Shown here in pieces: positions 1-13,149 of a DNA stretch of 64,000 nt. Each line of letters opens with the position of its first letter. Position 1 is the first letter of the stretch. The position numbers and the translations under genes were made by a program. The notes beneath the pieces are model-generated. The model was not told the origin of the DNA. It did not search any database and worked only from the letters and a program-made list of their open reading frames with translations. Source of the stretch: Rhizobium sp. 9140 (GTDB lineage Bacteria; Pseudomonadota; Alphaproteobacteria; Rhizobiales; Rhizobiaceae); the NCBI RefSeq assembly GCF_900067135.1, contig NZ_FJUR01000001.1, positions 1,119,501-1,183,500 of the forward strand, written 5' to 3'.

Positions 1-1679
<1,679 letters not shown>

Positions 1680-1892
1680 GATGATGCTCCCTCGGGTCCC
1701 TCAAGCTTCTGTGGGCGGCCATCCCCGGCCGCGCTTTCTTGTTGTCTTCTATAGACGCCGTTCGCTAGGGTGACACTGTCTTTTTGGCCGGCTGGCGGCT
1801 TTTTTAGCAAAAACTGGTATATCTTGACGACACACTTCTCATCACCGGCCGAAGCAACGACGGCGCCATCCTCCGTGCCGCCGGAGGTGCGC

Positions 1893-4565
1893 GTGCAGGC
1901 AACGCCGATGATGGAACAGTATATCGAGATCAAGGCCAACAATCCGGGCTCTCTTCTGTTCTACCGGATGGGCGACTTTTACGAGTTGTTCTTCGACGAT
2001 GCACTGGAAGCCTCCCGCGCACTCGGGATCGTTCTGACGAAACGCGGGCAGCATCTCGGCCAGGACATTCCCATGTGCGGCGTGCCCATCCACGCGGCAG
2101 ACGATTACCTGCAGAAGCTGATCGGCCTCGGCTTTCGCGTCGCGGTGTGCGAGCAGACCGAGGATCCGGCGGAGGCCCGCAAGCGCGGCTCCAAGTCCGT
2201 CGTCAGGCGCGATGTGGTGCGCCTCGTCACGCCCGGCACCATCACGGAAGAGAAGCTGCTCGTCGCTTCCGAGAGCAATTACCTGATGGCGATGGCCCGT
2301 CTGCGGGGAAGCGCCGAACCTGCCTTCGCGCTCGCCTGGATCGATATTTCCACCGGCATCTTCCGCCTCTCTGAAACGACGGAAACGCGGCTTCTCGCCG
2401 ATATCCTGCGCATCGAGCCGCGTGAACTCATTCTCGCCGACACGTTGTTCCACGATCCCGATATGCGTCCGATCCTCGATGTCATCGGCCGCGTCGCGGT
2501 GCCGCAGCCGGCCATCCTGTTCGACAGCGCAACGGCCGAAAACAGGCTTGCGCGGTATTACGGCGTGAAGACGCTCGATGGGTTCGGCCAGTTCTCGCGT
2601 GCCGAAATGGCCGCAGCCTCGGCCGCCGTCGGCTATGTCGAGAAGACCCAGCTGGCCGAGCGCCCGCCGCTCGACATTCCCGAGCGCGAAAGTGCCGCTT
2701 CGACGCTCTTCATCGATCCTGCGACACGGGCGAACCTGGAATTGGTCAAGACGCTCTCCGGCAGCCGGGACGGGTCCCTGCTGCGGGCGCTCGACCGGAC
2801 GGTGACCGGCGGCGGCGGACGCCTTCTGGCCGAACGGCTGATGTCGCCGCTGACCGATCCGGAGCGCATTCGCACGCGTCTGGATTCCATCGCCACCATC
2901 CTCGCGCAGCCGTCGCTCTGCGCCGATCTGCGCGCGGCGCTGAAACAGGTGCCGGACATGCCGCGCGCCCTGTCGCGCCTCTCGCTCGGCCGTGGCGGCC
3001 CGCGGGATCTCGGCGCGGTGCTCATCGGCATCCGCGCCGGCGCCGACATCGCCCGGCAGATCGATCAGGCCGATCTGCCGCCCGAACTGGAGGCGGCGCG
3101 CACCTCGCTCGCCCGGCTCCCGTCCGAGTTGTCCGAAAAGCTTGCCGGCATGCTCGCCGACGACCTGCCGCTTCTCAAGCGCGATGGCGGCTTCCTGCGG
3201 GACGGCTGCCATGCCGAGCTCGACGAGATGCGGGCGCTGCGCGATCAGTCCCGTCGGGTCATTGCCGCGCTGCAACTGAGCTACGCCGAAGAAACCGGCA
3301 TCCGCTCTCTGAAGATCAAGTACAACAACGTGCTCGGCTATTTCATCGAGGTGACTGCGGGAAATGCCGGGCCGATGACGGAGGGGGAGGGGGCGAAGGC
3401 CCGCTTCATCCACCGCCAGACCATGGCCAACGCGATGCGGTTCACGACGACCGAACTCGCCGATCTCGAAACCAAGATCGCCAATGCCGCCGACCGCGCA
3501 CTGGCTATAGAGCTCGCCGCCTTCGACAGCATGGTCGAGGCGGTGATCGCGGCAGCGGAGGAGATCAAGAGCGCAGCGCTGGCGCTCGCCATTCTCGACG
3601 TTTCCGCCGGGCTCGCCGTGCTGGCCGAGGAGCAGGATTATCGCCGCCCGATGGTGGATACATCCAGGATGTTCGCAATCGACGGCGGCCGGCATCCGGT
3701 GGTCGAGCAGGCGCTCCGCCGTCAGGCCTCCGCAGCGTTTGTCGCCAATACCTGCGATCTTTCGCCCCTCTCGGCGGAGGGCGACGGCGCCTTGTGGCTG
3801 CTGACCGGCCCCAATATGGGCGGTAAATCGACCTTTCTGCGCCAGAACGCGCTGATCGCTATCATGGCGCAGATGGGCTCCTACGTGCCCGCCGCCAGCG
3901 CCCATATCGGCGTGGTCGATCGCCTGTTTTCCCGCGTCGGCGCCTCCGACGACCTCGCGCGCGGCCGGTCCACCTTCATGGTCGAGATGGTCGAGACGGC
4001 TGCCATCCTCAACCAGGCGACGGACCGCTCGCTCGTGATTCTGGATGAGATTGGCCGGGGAACCGCGACGTTCGACGGCCTGTCGATCGCCTGGGCTGCC
4101 GTCGAGCACCTGCACGAGGCCAATCGCTGCCGCGGCCTGTTCGCCACGCACTTCCACGAGCTGACCGTCCTCTCCGAAAAGCTCAAACGCCTGTCCAACG
4201 TCACCATGCGCGTCAAGGAATGGGACGGCGACGTCATCTTCCTGCACGAGGTCGGCCCGGGTTCGGCCGATCGCTCCTATGGCATCCAGGTCGCCCGTCT
4301 CGCTGGCCTGCCCGCAGCCGTCGTCGCCCGCGCAAAGGACGTGCTGGCCAAGCTCGAGGACGCCGACCGGAAGAACCCGGCCAGCCAGCTGATCGACGAT
4401 CTTCCCCTGTTCCAGGTGGCCATCCGCCGCGAGGAGGTCGCCCGTGCCAAGCCGTCCGCGGTGGAAGATGCGCTGAAGCGCCTCAACCCCGACGACATGA
4501 CCCCGCGCGAGGCGATGGACGCACTCTACGCCCTCAAGAAGCAGCTTTCCTCACAGGCGTCCTGA
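1893..4565 (+). CDS. mutS: DNA mismatch repair protein MutS
   Basis: Recognises mismatches and starts methyl-independent or directed repair together with MutL. The mismatch-wedge Phe-x-Glu is in GDFYELF near the N-terminus. The ATPase has Walker [10 protein letters not shown] at about 3807-3836 and a DEIGRGT signature at about 4045-4065. The open frame extends upstream to a GTG at 1770 (931 aa), with a TTG at 1824, but neither has a ribosome site. The GTG at 1893 has GGAGG five bases upstream and leaves three residues before the family's TPMM start, so I use it (890 aa). Known rhizobial MutS proteins often carry about 20 extra residues here, so 1824 remains possible. Followed by a 266-base gap and glnD. 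Confidence 0.95.
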   Translation: MQATPMMEQYIEIKANNPGSLLFYRMGDFYELFFDDALEASRALGIVLTKRGQHLGQDIPMCGVPIHAADDYLQKLIGLGFRVAVCEQTEDPAEARKRGSKSVVRRDVVRLVTPGTITEEKLLVASESNYLMAMARLRGSAEPAFALAWIDISTGIFRLSETTETRLLADILRIEPRELILADTLFHDPDMRPILDVIGRVAVPQPAILFDSATAENRLARYYGVKTLDGFGQFSRAEMAAASAAVGYVEKTQLAERPPLDIPERESAASTLFIDPATRANLELVKTLSGSRDGSLLRALDRTVTGGGGRLLAERLMSPLTDPERIRTRLDSIATILAQPSLCADLRAALKQVPDMPRALSRLSLGRGGPRDLGAVLIGIRAGADIARQIDQADLPPELEAARTSLARLPSELSEKLAGMLADDLPLLKRDGGFLRDGCHAELDEMRALRDQSRRVIAALQLSYAEETGIRSLKIKYNNVLGYFIEVTAGNAGPMTEGEGAKARFIHRQTMANAMRFTTTELADLETKIANAADRALAIELAAFDSMVEAVIAAAEEIKSAALALAILDVSAGLAVLAEEQDYRRPMVDTSRMFAIDGGRHPVVEQALRRQASAAFVANTCDLSPLSAEGDGALWLLTGPNMGGKSTFLRQNALIAIMAQMGSYVPAASAHIGVVDRLFSRVGASDDLARGRSTFMVEMVETAAILNQATDRSLVILDEIGRGTATFDGLSIAWAAVEHLHEANRCRGLFATHFHELTVLSEKLKRLSNVTMRVKEWDGDVIFLHEVGPGSADRSYGIQVARLAGLPAAVVARAKDVLAKLEDADRKNPASQLIDDLPLFQVAIRREEVARAKPSAVEDALKRLNPDDMTPREAMDALYALKKQLSSQAS

Positions 4566-4831
4566 ACGCTCTTCCCGCGCGTCGTGGGGGCTTGACCTTC
4601 CCCTGTTGCCACGACCATATCCAGCTCTGGGTCAGGCGGGCAGCCTAGAGACGCTCTCGAAAGGGCGCAATTGCCCGTTTGGAAACGATGGAGCCGGGCC
4701 GGAAACGTCTTGGCAATCGTTTTGCCCTATACCCTTCAGGCCCCGGTGGGAAATGGGGGTCGGGGTGCAGACGACGATCGCGCTGCGACCGGTTGCCCGT
4801 TGACGCCGGAAGGGCGGAAGGTTCGAATGTG

Positions 4832-7822
4832 ATGCCAAAACAGCGGCTCGCAACTATCGCGCGCCCGGAGTACATCCGGCCGGCGCCAAGGAGACAGGAC
4901 ATCGACTTCAGCGACATCCTGGACATCGCAGCCCTCAAGGCTAAGGTGGATTTCATCGCGTCGGCGCATGCCGAACAGCGCGATCCGATGCGTCAGGCCC
5001 TGCTGGCTGCGCTGAAAGACGCCAATGCCCGTGGCCGCGCCAAAGCCTATGAACTCCTGAAGGAGGACGGCGGCGGGCTTGCCTGCGCCGCTCGCATCTC
5101 CTGGCTGCAGGATCGGCTGATCGCCATCCTGCACGATTTCGTGTTGAATCACGTCTTCAACGCTTCGAGCATGCCGCCCTCCATGCAGATCGCGGTAGCG
5201 GCGGTCGGCGGCTATGGCCGCGGTACGCTCGCGCCCGGCTCCGACATCGATCTCTTGTTTCTGCTGCCGGCGCGAAAGCTGCCTTTCTGCGAGCCGGCGA
5301 TCGAGTACATGCTCTATCTCCTGTGGGACATGGGCTTCAAGGTCGGCCACGCCACCCGCACGGTGGAAGAGTGCATTCGTCTGTCCGAGGAGGACATGAC
5401 GATCCGCACCGCCATTCTCGAAGCGCGTCTCATCTGCGGCTGCGCCGGGCTGGTGGACGATCTGGAAGCCCGCTTCGACGACGAGATCGTGCGCAACACC
5501 GGCCCGCAATTCATCGCCGCCAAACTTGCCGAGCGCAACGAGCGCCACCGCAAGGCCGGCGACACGCGTTATCTCGTGGAGCCGAACGTCAAGGAGGGCA
5601 AGGGCGGCCTGCGCGATCTGCACACGCTGTTCTGGATCGCCAAGTATTACTATCGCGTGCGCGAGTCCGCCGATCTGGTGAAGCTCGGCGTGCTGTCGCG
5701 CTCGGAATATCATCTGTTCCGCAAGTCCGACGATTTCCTGTGGGCCGTGCGCTGCCACATGCACTTCCTGACCGGCAAGGCCGAAGAGCGCCTGTCGTTC
5801 GACATCCAGCGCGAGATCGCCGAAAGCCTCGGCTATCAGGATCATCCCGGCATGACCTCGGTCGAGCGCTTCATGAAGCACTACTTCCTCGTCGCGAAGA
5901 ATGTGGGCGATCTCACGCGCATCTTCTGCGCGGCACTGGAGGATCAGCAGGCCAAGGAACTGCCCGGCTTTTCCGCCGTCATCAACCGTTTCCGCCGCCG
6001 CGTGCGCAAGATCCCCGGCTCGCTCGAATTCGTCGACGACGGCGGACGCATCGCGCTGGCAAGCCCCGACATCTTCCGGCGCGATCCGGTCAATCTCATC
6101 CGCTTCTTCCACATCGCCGACGTCAACGGGCTGGAGTTCCACCCGGCCGCTCTCAAGCAGCTGACGCGGTCGCTCGGGCTCATCACGCCGGCTCTGCGCG
6201 AGAACGAGGAGGCCAACCGCCTCTTCATATCCATCCTCACCTCGCGCCGCGACCCGGAACTTGTCCTGCGCCGCATGAACGAGGCCGGCGTGCTGGGCCG
6301 TTTCATTCCCGATTTCGGCCGCATCGTCTCGCTCATGCAGTTCAACATGTACCACCATTACACGGTGGACGAGCACCTCTTGCGGGCCGTGGACATGCTG
6401 TCGCGCATCGACCGCGGGCTCGACCAGGATATTCATCCGCTCGCCGCCAAGCTCATGCCGCAGGTGGAGGAGCGTACCGCGCTCTATGTCGCCGTGCTCC
6501 TGCATGATGTCGCCAAGGGGCGCCCGGAAGATCACTCCCAGGCCGGCGCCCGGCTCGCCCGTCGTCTCGCTCCCCGCTTCCGCCTGACGCACAAGCAGAC
6601 GGAAACGGTTGCCTGGCTGATCGAGGAGCACCTGACCATGTCGATGGTCGCGCAGACCCGCGACCTCAACGACCGCAAGACGATCCTCGACTTCGCCGAA
6701 CGCGTTCAGTCGCTCGATCGCCTGAAAATGCTGATGATCCTCACCGTCTGCGACATCCGCGCGGTCGGTCCGGGCGTGTGGAACGGCTGGAAGGGACAGC
6801 TGCTCCGCACGCTTTACTATGAAACAGAACTGCTGCTGTCGGGCGGTTTCTCGGATGTACCGCGCAAGGAGCGGGCCGCGCATGCGGCTTCGCTGCTGTT
6901 CGATGCGCTGGACGATTTCAGCAGCAAGGACCGCAAGACCTATTCCCGGCTGCACTACCAGCCCTACCTGCTGTCGGTATCGCTTGACGATCAGGTCCGC
7001 CATGCCCGCTTCATCCGCGAGACGGACAAGGCTGCCCGAACGCTCGCCACCATGGTGCGGACGCATCAGTTTCACGCGATCACCGAGATTACGGTGCTCG
7101 CGCCCGACCATCCGCGGCTGCTCGCCATCATCGCCGGTGCCTGCGCCGCCGCTGGCGCCAACATTGTGGATGCGCAGATCTTCACGACATCGGACGGTCG
7201 CGCTCTCGACACCATCCTCATCAATCGCGAATTCAACGTCGATGACGACGAAACGCGGCGCGCGGCCAGCATCGGCCGGATGATCGAGGACGTGCTGTCG
7301 GGCAAGAAGGACCTGCCGGGCGTCATCGCCAGCCGCACCAAGGGCCGCAAGCGCAACAAGACCTTCACCGTGCCCCCGGCCGTCACGATCAGCAATTCGC
7401 TGTCGAACAAGTTCACGGTCGTCGAGGTCGAATGCCTCGACCGGACGGGCCTTCTGTCGGAGATCACGGCGGTGCTGGCGGATCTGTCGCTCGACATCCA
7501 CTCGGCCCACATCACCACCTTCGGCGAGAAGGTCATCGACACCTTCTACGTGACCGACCTTGTGGGCGCTAAGATCACCAACGAGACGCGGCACGGACAT
7601 ATCACCGCTCGCCTCAAGGCCGTGATGGCCGAGCAGGCCGACGAGGTGCGGGACCGCATGCCGACCGGCATCATCGCGCAGGGGATTGCGCCCCTCGGTC
7701 ATGTACCTCCGGGCCATGCAGCTGAAGGTCATGCACCGAACGTCAGCGCCCCGCAGACCGTCGGCCCAGCACCCGCCAGCACGCGGTCCGCAGGGGCTCG
7801 CAAGATGAAGGCCGAAGGATGA
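4832..7822 (+). CDS. glnD: PII uridylyltransferase / uridylyl-removing enzyme GlnD
   Basis: Nitrogen sensor that uridylylates PII proteins when glutamine is low and removes UMP when it is high. About 996 aa. Order of domains: nucleotidyltransferase with [15 protein letters not shown] (about residues 126-140), a helical linker, an HD phosphohydrolase domain with LLHDVAKG (about 556-563), and two C-terminal ACT domains (about 745-800 and 860-920) that bind glutamine. The ATG at 4832 follows GGAAGG at nine bases; a GTG three bases earlier is equally readable, and the open frame reaches 4679. The last 40 or so residues after ACT2 are a Pro/Gly/His/Ala-rich tail with a loose GH-x-P/A repeat, not expected in the family. 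The stop overlaps the murJ start by 4 bases, so the two are co-translated. Confidence 0.95.
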   Translation: MPKQRLATIARPEYIRPAPRRQDIDFSDILDIAALKAKVDFIASAHAEQRDPMRQALLAALKDANARGRAKAYELLKEDGGGLACAARISWLQDRLIAILHDFVLNHVFNASSMPPSMQIAVAAVGGYGRGTLAPGSDIDLLFLLPARKLPFCEPAIEYMLYLLWDMGFKVGHATRTVEECIRLSEEDMTIRTAILEARLICGCAGLVDDLEARFDDEIVRNTGPQFIAAKLAERNERHRKAGDTRYLVEPNVKEGKGGLRDLHTLFWIAKYYYRVRESADLVKLGVLSRSEYHLFRKSDDFLWAVRCHMHFLTGKAEERLSFDIQREIAESLGYQDHPGMTSVERFMKHYFLVAKNVGDLTRIFCAALEDQQAKELPGFSAVINRFRRRVRKIPGSLEFVDDGGRIALASPDIFRRDPVNLIRFFHIADVNGLEFHPAALKQLTRSLGLITPALRENEEANRLFISILTSRRDPELVLRRMNEAGVLGRFIPDFGRIVSLMQFNMYHHYTVDEHLLRAVDMLSRIDRGLDQDIHPLAAKLMPQVEERTALYVAVLLHDVAKGRPEDHSQAGARLARRLAPRFRLTHKQTETVAWLIEEHLTMSMVAQTRDLNDRKTILDFAERVQSLDRLKMLMILTVCDIRAVGPGVWNGWKGQLLRTLYYETELLLSGGFSDVPRKERAAHAASLLFDALDDFSSKDRKTYSRLHYQPYLLSVSLDDQVRHARFIRETDKAARTLATMVRTHQFHAITEITVLAPDHPRLLAIIAGACAAAGANIVDAQIFTTSDGRALDTILINREFNVDDDETRRAASIGRMIEDVLSGKKDLPGVIASRTKGRKRNKTFTVPPAVTISNSLSNKFTVVEVECLDRTGLLSEITAVLADLSLDIHSAHITTFGEKVIDTFYVTDLVGAKITNETRHGHITARLKAVMAEQADEVRDRMPTGIIAQGIAPLGHVPPGHAAEGHAPNVSAPQTVGPAPASTRSAGARKMKAEG

Positions 7823-9438
7823 GCCTTGCCCGCAAGTTCGCGACCGTCGGCGGAGCCACGCTCGGCAGCCGGCTGCTCGGCTTCGGCCGCGAGACGCTGA
7901 TGGCCGCGGCGCTGGGCACCGGTCCCATGGCCGATGCCTTCTACGCCGCCTTCCGCTTTCCCAATCTCTTCCGCCGCCTCTTTGCCGAGGGTGCGTTCAA
8001 CGCCGCTTTCGTGCCGCTGTTTGCCAAGGAGATCGAGGCGAACGGCATCGACGGAGCGAAGCGCTTCTCCGAAGAAGTGCTTGGCGTCCTCTTCACAGTG
8101 CTGCTCGTCATCACCATCGCGATGGAATTCGCGATGCCGCTGATCGTCTCGACGATCATCGCGCCGGGCTTTGTGGGCGATCCCGAGAAGTTCGACGTCA
8201 CGGTCAAGCTTGCCATCGTGATGTTTCCCTATCTCATGTGCATGTCGCTGACGGCGATGCTGTCGGGCATGCTGAACTCGCTGCACCATTATTTTGCGGC
8301 CGCCATTGCTCCGGTTTTTCTCAATCTCACCCTCATTGCAGCGCTCGCCTATGGTCTTTGGACCGGCGCCGATCCGTTGATGACGGCCTGGTATCTCTCC
8401 TGGGGCGTGCTCGTCGCCGGCATTCTCCAGATGGCGGTGCTGTATGCGGGCGTGCGCCATGCCGGCATGCGGTTCGGCCTTCGCCGCCCGCGCTATACGC
8501 CCAACGTCAAGCGCCTGCTGGTGCTCGCCTTTCCCGCCGCAATCACCGGCGGCATCACCCAGATCAACCAGCTCATCGGTCAGATGATCGCCTCCACGAA
8601 GGATGGCGCCATTGCCGTCCTGCAATATGCCGACCGGGTCTACCAGTTGCCGCTCGGCGTCGTCGGCATCGCCGTCGGTGTCGTGCTCCTTCCGGAGCTG
8701 TCGCGCGCCCTTCGCGGCGGCGCGGTGAAGGAAGCGGCAAACCTGCAGAACCGCTCGCTCGAATTCGTGCTGTTCCTCACGCTACCGGCAGCCGGCGCCA
8801 TCTGGGTCATTTCCGACGAGATCGTGCGCGTGCTCTACGAGCGCGGCGCCTTCTCGCCGACGACCACGGCCACGGTTGCGTCCACGCTGGCGATCTATGG
8901 CCTCGGTCTGCCTGCCTTCGTGATGATCAAGGCGCTCAATCCCGGGTTCTTCGCGCGCGAGGACACCAAGACGCCGATGCGCTTTACCGGTATTTCCGTC
9001 GCCTTCAACTGCCTGCTCGCGGTCTCGCTATTCCCGATCTACGGCGAACGCGGGATTGCCACGGCGGAAGCCGCCTCCGGCTGGTTGACGACGGTGCTGC
9101 TCTTCGTGACGCTCGTCCGCCGCGGTCATTGGGAATGGGAGGCGGCGTTGTTCTCGCGTGTCCTGCGTCTGGTCGCGGCAACCGTCGTCATGGCCGTCGC
9201 CCTTCACTATGCCTCCGGCTATCTGGCGAGCTGGCTGACGCCGGAGGCGCGGCTCATCACACAGCTGACGGCGCTGATGCTGCTGATTGGCATGGCCATG
9301 ATCGTCTATTTCGCGCTCGCCTTCGCCATCGGCGGTGCCGATGCTTCGATGCTTCGCCGGAACCTCAAGCGCAAACCGCGCCCCGATACGGCAAAAGAGG
9401 AAGCCGACACCAGCGTCCAGCCTCCACCGCAGATATGA
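7819..9438 (+). CDS. murJ: Lipid II flippase MurJ (MviN)
   Basis: Polytopic inner-membrane protein of the MOP superfamily that moves lipid-linked peptidoglycan precursors to the periplasm. The 539-residue product has the MviN start ([18 protein letters not shown], then [15 protein letters not shown]), the usual length, and about 14 hydrophobic segments. It ends in a short charged tail ([12 protein letters not shown]). It overlaps glnD by 4 bases upstream and the next reading frame downstream, which indicates one operon. The glnD-murJ pairing is a usual alphaproteobacterial arrangement. Confidence 0.95.
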   Translation: MSLARKFATVGGATLGSRLLGFGRETLMAAALGTGPMADAFYAAFRFPNLFRRLFAEGAFNAAFVPLFAKEIEANGIDGAKRFSEEVLGVLFTVLLVITIAMEFAMPLIVSTIIAPGFVGDPEKFDVTVKLAIVMFPYLMCMSLTAMLSGMLNSLHHYFAAAIAPVFLNLTLIAALAYGLWTGADPLMTAWYLSWGVLVAGILQMAVLYAGVRHAGMRFGLRRPRYTPNVKRLLVLAFPAAITGGITQINQLIGQMIASTKDGAIAVLQYADRVYQLPLGVVGIAVGVVLLPELSRALRGGAVKEAANLQNRSLEFVLFLTLPAAGAIWVISDEIVRVLYERGAFSPTTTATVASTLAIYGLGLPAFVMIKALNPGFFAREDTKTPMRFTGISVAFNCLLAVSLFPIYGERGIATAEAASGWLTTVLLFVTLVRRGHWEWEAALFSRVLRLVAATVVMAVALHYASGYLASWLTPEARLITQLTALMLLIGMAMIVYFALAFAIGGADASMLRRNLKRKPRPDTAKEEADTSVQPPPQI

Positions 9439-9458
9439 CCACAGCCAAGAGGCACCCG

Positions 9459-9851
9459 ATGCGCCAGACCATAGCCCGTGTCACCCTCGTGGTACCCGAT
9501 TACGACGAGGCCATCGCCTTCTACCGCGACAGCCTCGGCTTCGAGCTGCTGGATGACCTCGACATGGAAGACGGCAAGCGCTGGGTGGTGCTGCGGCCCC
9601 GTGGCGCGCGAGAAACCGCGCTTCTGATCGCAAAGGCAGATGGCGCGGCGCAGCTGGCCGCGATCGGAAACCAGACAGGTGGCCGGGTCGCGTTCTTCCT
9701 CCACACCGACGATTTTGCGCGCGACCATGCCGCCATGCTCGCCAAGGGCGTCACGTTCCGCGAAGAGCCCCGGCATGAGCCTTACGGCATCGTCGCGGTG
9801 TTCGCCGATCCGTTCGGCAATCTCTGGGATCTCCTGCAGCCGGCCGGCTGA
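9459..9851 (+). CDS. Glyoxalase/bleomycin-resistance (VOC) family protein
   Basis: Small single-domain VOC protein of about 130 aa. It shows the beta-alpha-beta start TIARVTLVVPDYDEAIAFYRDSLGFEL and the closing FADPFGNLWDLLQP motif. These folds bind a metal and act as lyases, isomerases or drug-binding proteins; the substrate cannot be inferred. The ATG at 9459 has AAGAGG six bases upstream. An in-frame ATG at 9435 overlaps the murJ stop (ATGA) and would add eight residues. Lies at the end of the glnD-murJ run. Confidence 0.88.
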   Translation: MRQTIARVTLVVPDYDEAIAFYRDSLGFELLDDLDMEDGKRWVVLRPRGARETALLIAKADGAAQLAAIGNQTGGRVAFFLHTDDFARDHAAMLAKGVTFREEPRHEPYGIVAVFADPFGNLWDLLQPAG

Positions 9852-9969
9852 GATCGACAGATAGAGAACAACCTTGATTGTCGGGCACTGCCCGTGCATA
9901 AGCCCGGAAAATTCCGCCGCTCGTCTTCGCCGCGGAACGCATGATTTCCCGCGCCTGATCGAGGTCTCC

Positions 9970-11034
9970 ATGTCAAACTTTCCGCCGCTCGTCTTCTCCG
10001 GTGTCCAGCCGACAGGCAATCTCCACCTCGGCAACTATCTCGGCGCGATCCGCAAGTTCGTGGCGTTGCAGGACAATAACGACTGCATGTATTGCGTGGT
10101 GGATCTGCATTCGCTCACCGCGCAGCTGGTGCATGAGGACCTGCCGGGGCAGATCCGCTCGATCGCCGCCGCCTTCATCGCCTCCGGCATCGACCCCAAG
10201 GCGCATATCGTCTTCAACCAGTCGGCCGTGCCGCAGCATGCCGAACTCGCCTGGATCTTCAATTGCGTCGCGCGCATCGGCTGGATGAACCGCATGACGC
10301 AGTTCAAGGACAAGGCCGGCAAGGACCGCGAAAATGCCTCGCTCGGCCTGCTCGCCTATCCCAGTCTGATGGCCGCCGACATCCTCGTCTACCGCGCGAC
10401 GCACGTGCCGGTCGGCGATGACCAGAAGCAGCATCTGGAACTGACGCGCGACATCGCCATGAAGTTCAACCTCGATTATCAGGCCCATATCCGCAAGGGC
10501 GGCAAGGGCATCGATATCACGGTCGGCGAAGAGCCCGTCCACGCCTATTTCCCGATGGTCGAGCCGATGATCGACGGCCCCGCGCCGCGCGTCATGAGCC
10601 TGCGCGACGGCACGAAGAAGATGTCGAAATCGGATCCGTCCGACCTCTCGCGCATCAACCTCGTGGATGACGCCGAGACGATCTCCAAGAAGATCCGCAA
10701 GGCCAAGACCGATCCGGATGGCTTGCCATCAGAAATCGACGGCCTTGCCGGCCGCCCGGAAGCCGACAACCTCGTCGGCATCTATGCCGCCCTTGCCGAC
10801 CGTACCAAGGCGGACATCCTCGCCGAATTCGGTGGCCAGCAGTTTTCCGTCTTCAAGCCGGCGCTGGTCGATCTCGCCGTCAACGTGCTCGCCCCGATCA
10901 CGGGCGAAATGTCGCGGCTGATGGATGACACGAGCCACATCGATGCCATCCTGCGCGATGGCGGCGAGCGGGCGCGGGCGCGGGCGGAAAACACGATGCG
11001 CGAGGTTCGCGAGATCATCGGCTTCCTTCAGTAG
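9970..11034 (+). CDS. trpS: Tryptophanyl-tRNA synthetase
   Basis: Class I aminoacyl-tRNA synthetase that charges tRNA-Trp. 354 aa, the usual bacterial length. The HIGH-type motif is within [14 protein letters not shown] (about residues 12-25) and the KMSKS loop is KKMSKSD (about 217-223). The ATG at 9970 has GAGG five bases upstream; the open frame continues upstream to 9874 without a good ribosome site. A 118-base gap separates it from the VOC gene, so it may have its own promoter. Confidence 0.96.
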   Translation: MSNFPPLVFSGVQPTGNLHLGNYLGAIRKFVALQDNNDCMYCVVDLHSLTAQLVHEDLPGQIRSIAAAFIASGIDPKAHIVFNQSAVPQHAELAWIFNCVARIGWMNRMTQFKDKAGKDRENASLGLLAYPSLMAADILVYRATHVPVGDDQKQHLELTRDIAMKFNLDYQAHIRKGGKGIDITVGEEPVHAYFPMVEPMIDGPAPRVMSLRDGTKKMSKSDPSDLSRINLVDDAETISKKIRKAKTDPDGLPSEIDGLAGRPEADNLVGIYAALADRTKADILAEFGGQQFSVFKPALVDLAVNVLAPITGEMSRLMDDTSHIDAILRDGGERARARAENTMREVREIIGFLQ

Positions 11035-11120
11035 GCCGCCAGTATGCCGCTTGCGTCTCTGGAAGGGGACGAGACGAAAACGGCCTTGCGAACGGCCGCT
11101 GCGAATGCCAGTGTTCCCGC

Positions 11121-11612
11121 ATGGTCTCGACACGTCTCTCACGCATGGAAGGTCACCGCCGCAAGTTTCTGGCGGTGATCGACGACACCCCGGAATGCGG
11201 TCGCGCCGTGCACTATGCGGGCATGCGCGCCAAACATTCCTCCGGCGCCCTCGTTTTGCTCTATGTCATTCCCGACGGCGATTTTCAGCAATGGCTGGGC
11301 GTCGAGGGCATCATGCGGGCCGAGGCGCGTGCCGAAGCGGAGGCGACGCTCGCAAAGATCGCCCATGACGTGCGCGAGAAGATCGGCATCGAGCCGGAAA
11401 TGATCATCCGCGAGGGGCTTCCGACCGAGCAGATCTACGGTCTCATCGAGGAGGACCGGGATATCGCCATTCTCGTGCTCGCCGCCGGCTCCTACAAGGA
11501 CGGCCCCGGCCCGCTGGTTGCTTCCATCGCCGGCAAGACGGCCGTTTTCCCGATCCCCGTGACCGTCATTCCGGACCTGCTGACGGACGAAGAGATCGAT
11601 GCGCTGAGCTGA
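11121..11612 (+). CDS. Universal stress protein family (UspA-like)
   Basis: 163-aa single UspA domain: beta strand KFLAVIDDTPECGRAVHYA at the start, LVLLYVIP for the second strand, ILVLAAGSYKDGPGP near the nucleotide-binding region, and a closing IPVTVIPDLL. The G-x2-G-x9-G-S/T ATP motif is not clearly intact, so nucleotide binding is uncertain. Sits between trpS and the NifU-like gene, as in other rhizobia. Role in stress survival is inferred from the family only. An internal ATG at 11145 is a possible shorter start. Confidence 0.88.
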   Translation: MVSTRLSRMEGHRRKFLAVIDDTPECGRAVHYAGMRAKHSSGALVLLYVIPDGDFQQWLGVEGIMRAEARAEAEATLAKIAHDVREKIGIEPEMIIREGLPTEQIYGLIEEDRDIAILVLAAGSYKDGPGPLVASIAGKTAVFPIPVTVIPDLLTDEEIDALS

Positions 11613-11787
11613 TCCGAGCGGCCGGCCGGCGACGGATCTTTCTGTCAAACCGGATGCGCCTCTGGTATGGAGGCTCCACGATCACCATTTTACGGTCAGC
11701 AGCGCAGGCTTGATGGCGAGGGGCGAGACGCCTATGCTCATCCGGCATTTCTTTGACCGTCGGCCTTGACCCGACAGGGAGCACATC

Positions 11788-12354
11788 ATGTTCATTCAGA
11801 CCGAATCGACCCCGAACCCCGCCACCCTGAAGTTCCTGCCGGGCAAGGTCGTGCTGGAAACCGGCACCGCCGAGTTTCGCGACGAGATCGAGGCCCGCGC
11901 GAGTTCCTCGCTTGCCGCCCGCATCTTCGATATTCCCGGCGTCACCGGCGTCTATTTCGGCTATGACTTCATCACCGTCACCAAGGCGGATGCCGAGTGG
12001 CAGCATCTGAAGCCCGCCATTCTGGGCTCCATCATGGAGCACTTCATGTCTGGCCAGCCGATCATGGCGGGGCAGGGCCGTGCGGAAGAGGCAGACCAGG
12101 AAGGCGAATTCTTCGAGAAGGGCGACGAGACCATCGTCGCGACCATCAAGGAATTGCTCGAAACCCGCGTCCGCCCGGCCGTTGCCCAGGATGGTGGCGA
12201 TATCACCTTCAAAGGCTTTCGCGATGGCACTGTTTTCCTCAACATGAAGGGCGCGTGTTCGGGCTGCCCGTCCTCGACCGCAACGCTGAAACACGGCGTG
12301 CAGAACCTACTGCACCACTTCGTACCCGAGGTTCAGGCCGTCGAAGCGGTCTGA
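11788..12354 (+). CDS. NifU-like Fe-S cluster scaffold (Scaffold N-terminal domain + NifU C-terminal domain)
   Basis: 188 aa. The N-terminal half is the 'Scaffold protein Nfu/NifU N-terminal' domain (FIQTESTPNPATLKFLPG, then GVYFGYDFITVTK). The C-terminal half is the NifU-like domain (RPAVAQDGGDI) with the cluster-binding CSGCPSS at about residues 154-160. Acts as a carrier that delivers Fe-S clusters to apoproteins. The ATG has AGGGAG eight bases upstream. It is the housekeeping Nfu type found in most alphaproteobacteria and mitochondria, not the nitrogenase NifU, which has an IscU-like N-terminus. Confidence 0.94.
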   Translation: MFIQTESTPNPATLKFLPGKVVLETGTAEFRDEIEARASSSLAARIFDIPGVTGVYFGYDFITVTKADAEWQHLKPAILGSIMEHFMSGQPIMAGQGRAEEADQEGEFFEKGDETIVATIKELLETRVRPAVAQDGGDITFKGFRDGTVFLNMKGACSGCPSSTATLKHGVQNLLHHFVPEVQAVEAV

Positions 12355-12461
12355 CCCGCAGCGGACAAGACTGCCTGTCAGAAAGCGCCGGGGGCGGCCC
12401 TTTTTGACGGGATCAATGACCGCCCGGAGACGGGCAACCTGAGACGGGGCCACCCTTCCGC

Positions 12462-13148
12462 ATGATCGTTCTTGCCATCGACACCGCCGGCACGGCCTGC
12501 AACGTCGCGATCTACGACGCCGCGCGCGACGTGACGCTGAGCACGGCCGGTGCCGATATCGGTCGCGGCCATGCCGAGCGGTTGATGGGCTTCATCGACG
12601 AGGCGCTGGAGACGGCAGGCCTCGGGATGGACAAGGTCGATCGCATCGCCGTCACCATCGGTCCGGGCTCCTTTACCGGCATCCGCGTCGGGGTGGCCAC
12701 GGCCCGCGGCCTCGGGCTGGCGCTGGGACGGCCTGTCGTCGGCATTTCCGTTTTGCAGGCACTGGCCATCTCCGCTCTCGCCGCCACACCCGGTCATCCC
12801 GTGCTCATCGTCACCGATGCGAAGCGCGAGGAGGTCTATCTCCAGCCCTTCGATGCCGCGGGCGAGCCCGTCGCCGATGCCGAAGCGCTCGATGTCGTCT
12901 CCGCCAGATCCGCGTTTCACAGCTTCGCCGGCACGATCAGCGGCTCCGGCGCACGCCTGTTACGTGACGACGGGGCCGTTCACGCGAGCGAAACGGATGC
13001 GAACCAGACGCCTGGCGATACCGCCGATATCGCGGTCGTGGCCAAGCTCGGTGCATCCGCCGATCCCGCCTTCGCCCTGCCCAAGCCGCTCTACCTCCGA
13101 GGCCCCGACGTGCGCTCGCAGGCTGGCTTTGCCGTGGCACGCGCCTGA
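12462..13148 (+). CDS. tsaB: tRNA threonylcarbamoyladenosine biosynthesis protein TsaB
   Basis: Partner of TsaD/TsaE in making t6A37 on tRNAs that read ANN codons. 228 aa with an ASKHA N-lobe: LAIDTAGTACNVAIYD at the start and the typical ITIGPGSFTGIRVG segment at about residues 66-79. It lacks the metal-binding histidines of TsaD, as TsaB should. The stop at 13146-13148 lies one base before the rimI ATG, so translation is coupled. Confidence 0.94.
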   Translation: MIVLAIDTAGTACNVAIYDAARDVTLSTAGADIGRGHAERLMGFIDEALETAGLGMDKVDRIAVTIGPGSFTGIRVGVATARGLGLALGRPVVGISVLQALAISALAATPGHPVLIVTDAKREEVYLQPFDAAGEPVADAEALDVVSARSAFHSFAGTISGSGARLLRDDGAVHASETDANQTPGDTADIAVVAKLGASADPAFALPKPLYLRGPDVRSQAGFAVARA

Positions 13149-13149
13149 G

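Noticed and set aside
1842..4247. Long (801-aa) minus-strand open frame across mutS
   Set aside because: Composition is a shadow of the high-GC mutS coding strand (Arg/His/Gln-rich, no domain); no ribosome site.
4566..4831. Possible gene or long GlnD N-terminal extension in the mutS-glnD gap
   Set aside because: The open frame back to 4679 is not family-like; the ribosome site and homologous start are at 4832.
4736..7732. 998-aa minus-strand open frame across glnD
   Set aside because: Antisense shadow of glnD with no recognisable domain.
12383..12405. Short GC hairpin followed by CCTTTTT after the NifU-like gene
   Set aside because: The stem is only 4 bp with a 3-4 base loop, so it is too weak to call a terminator.
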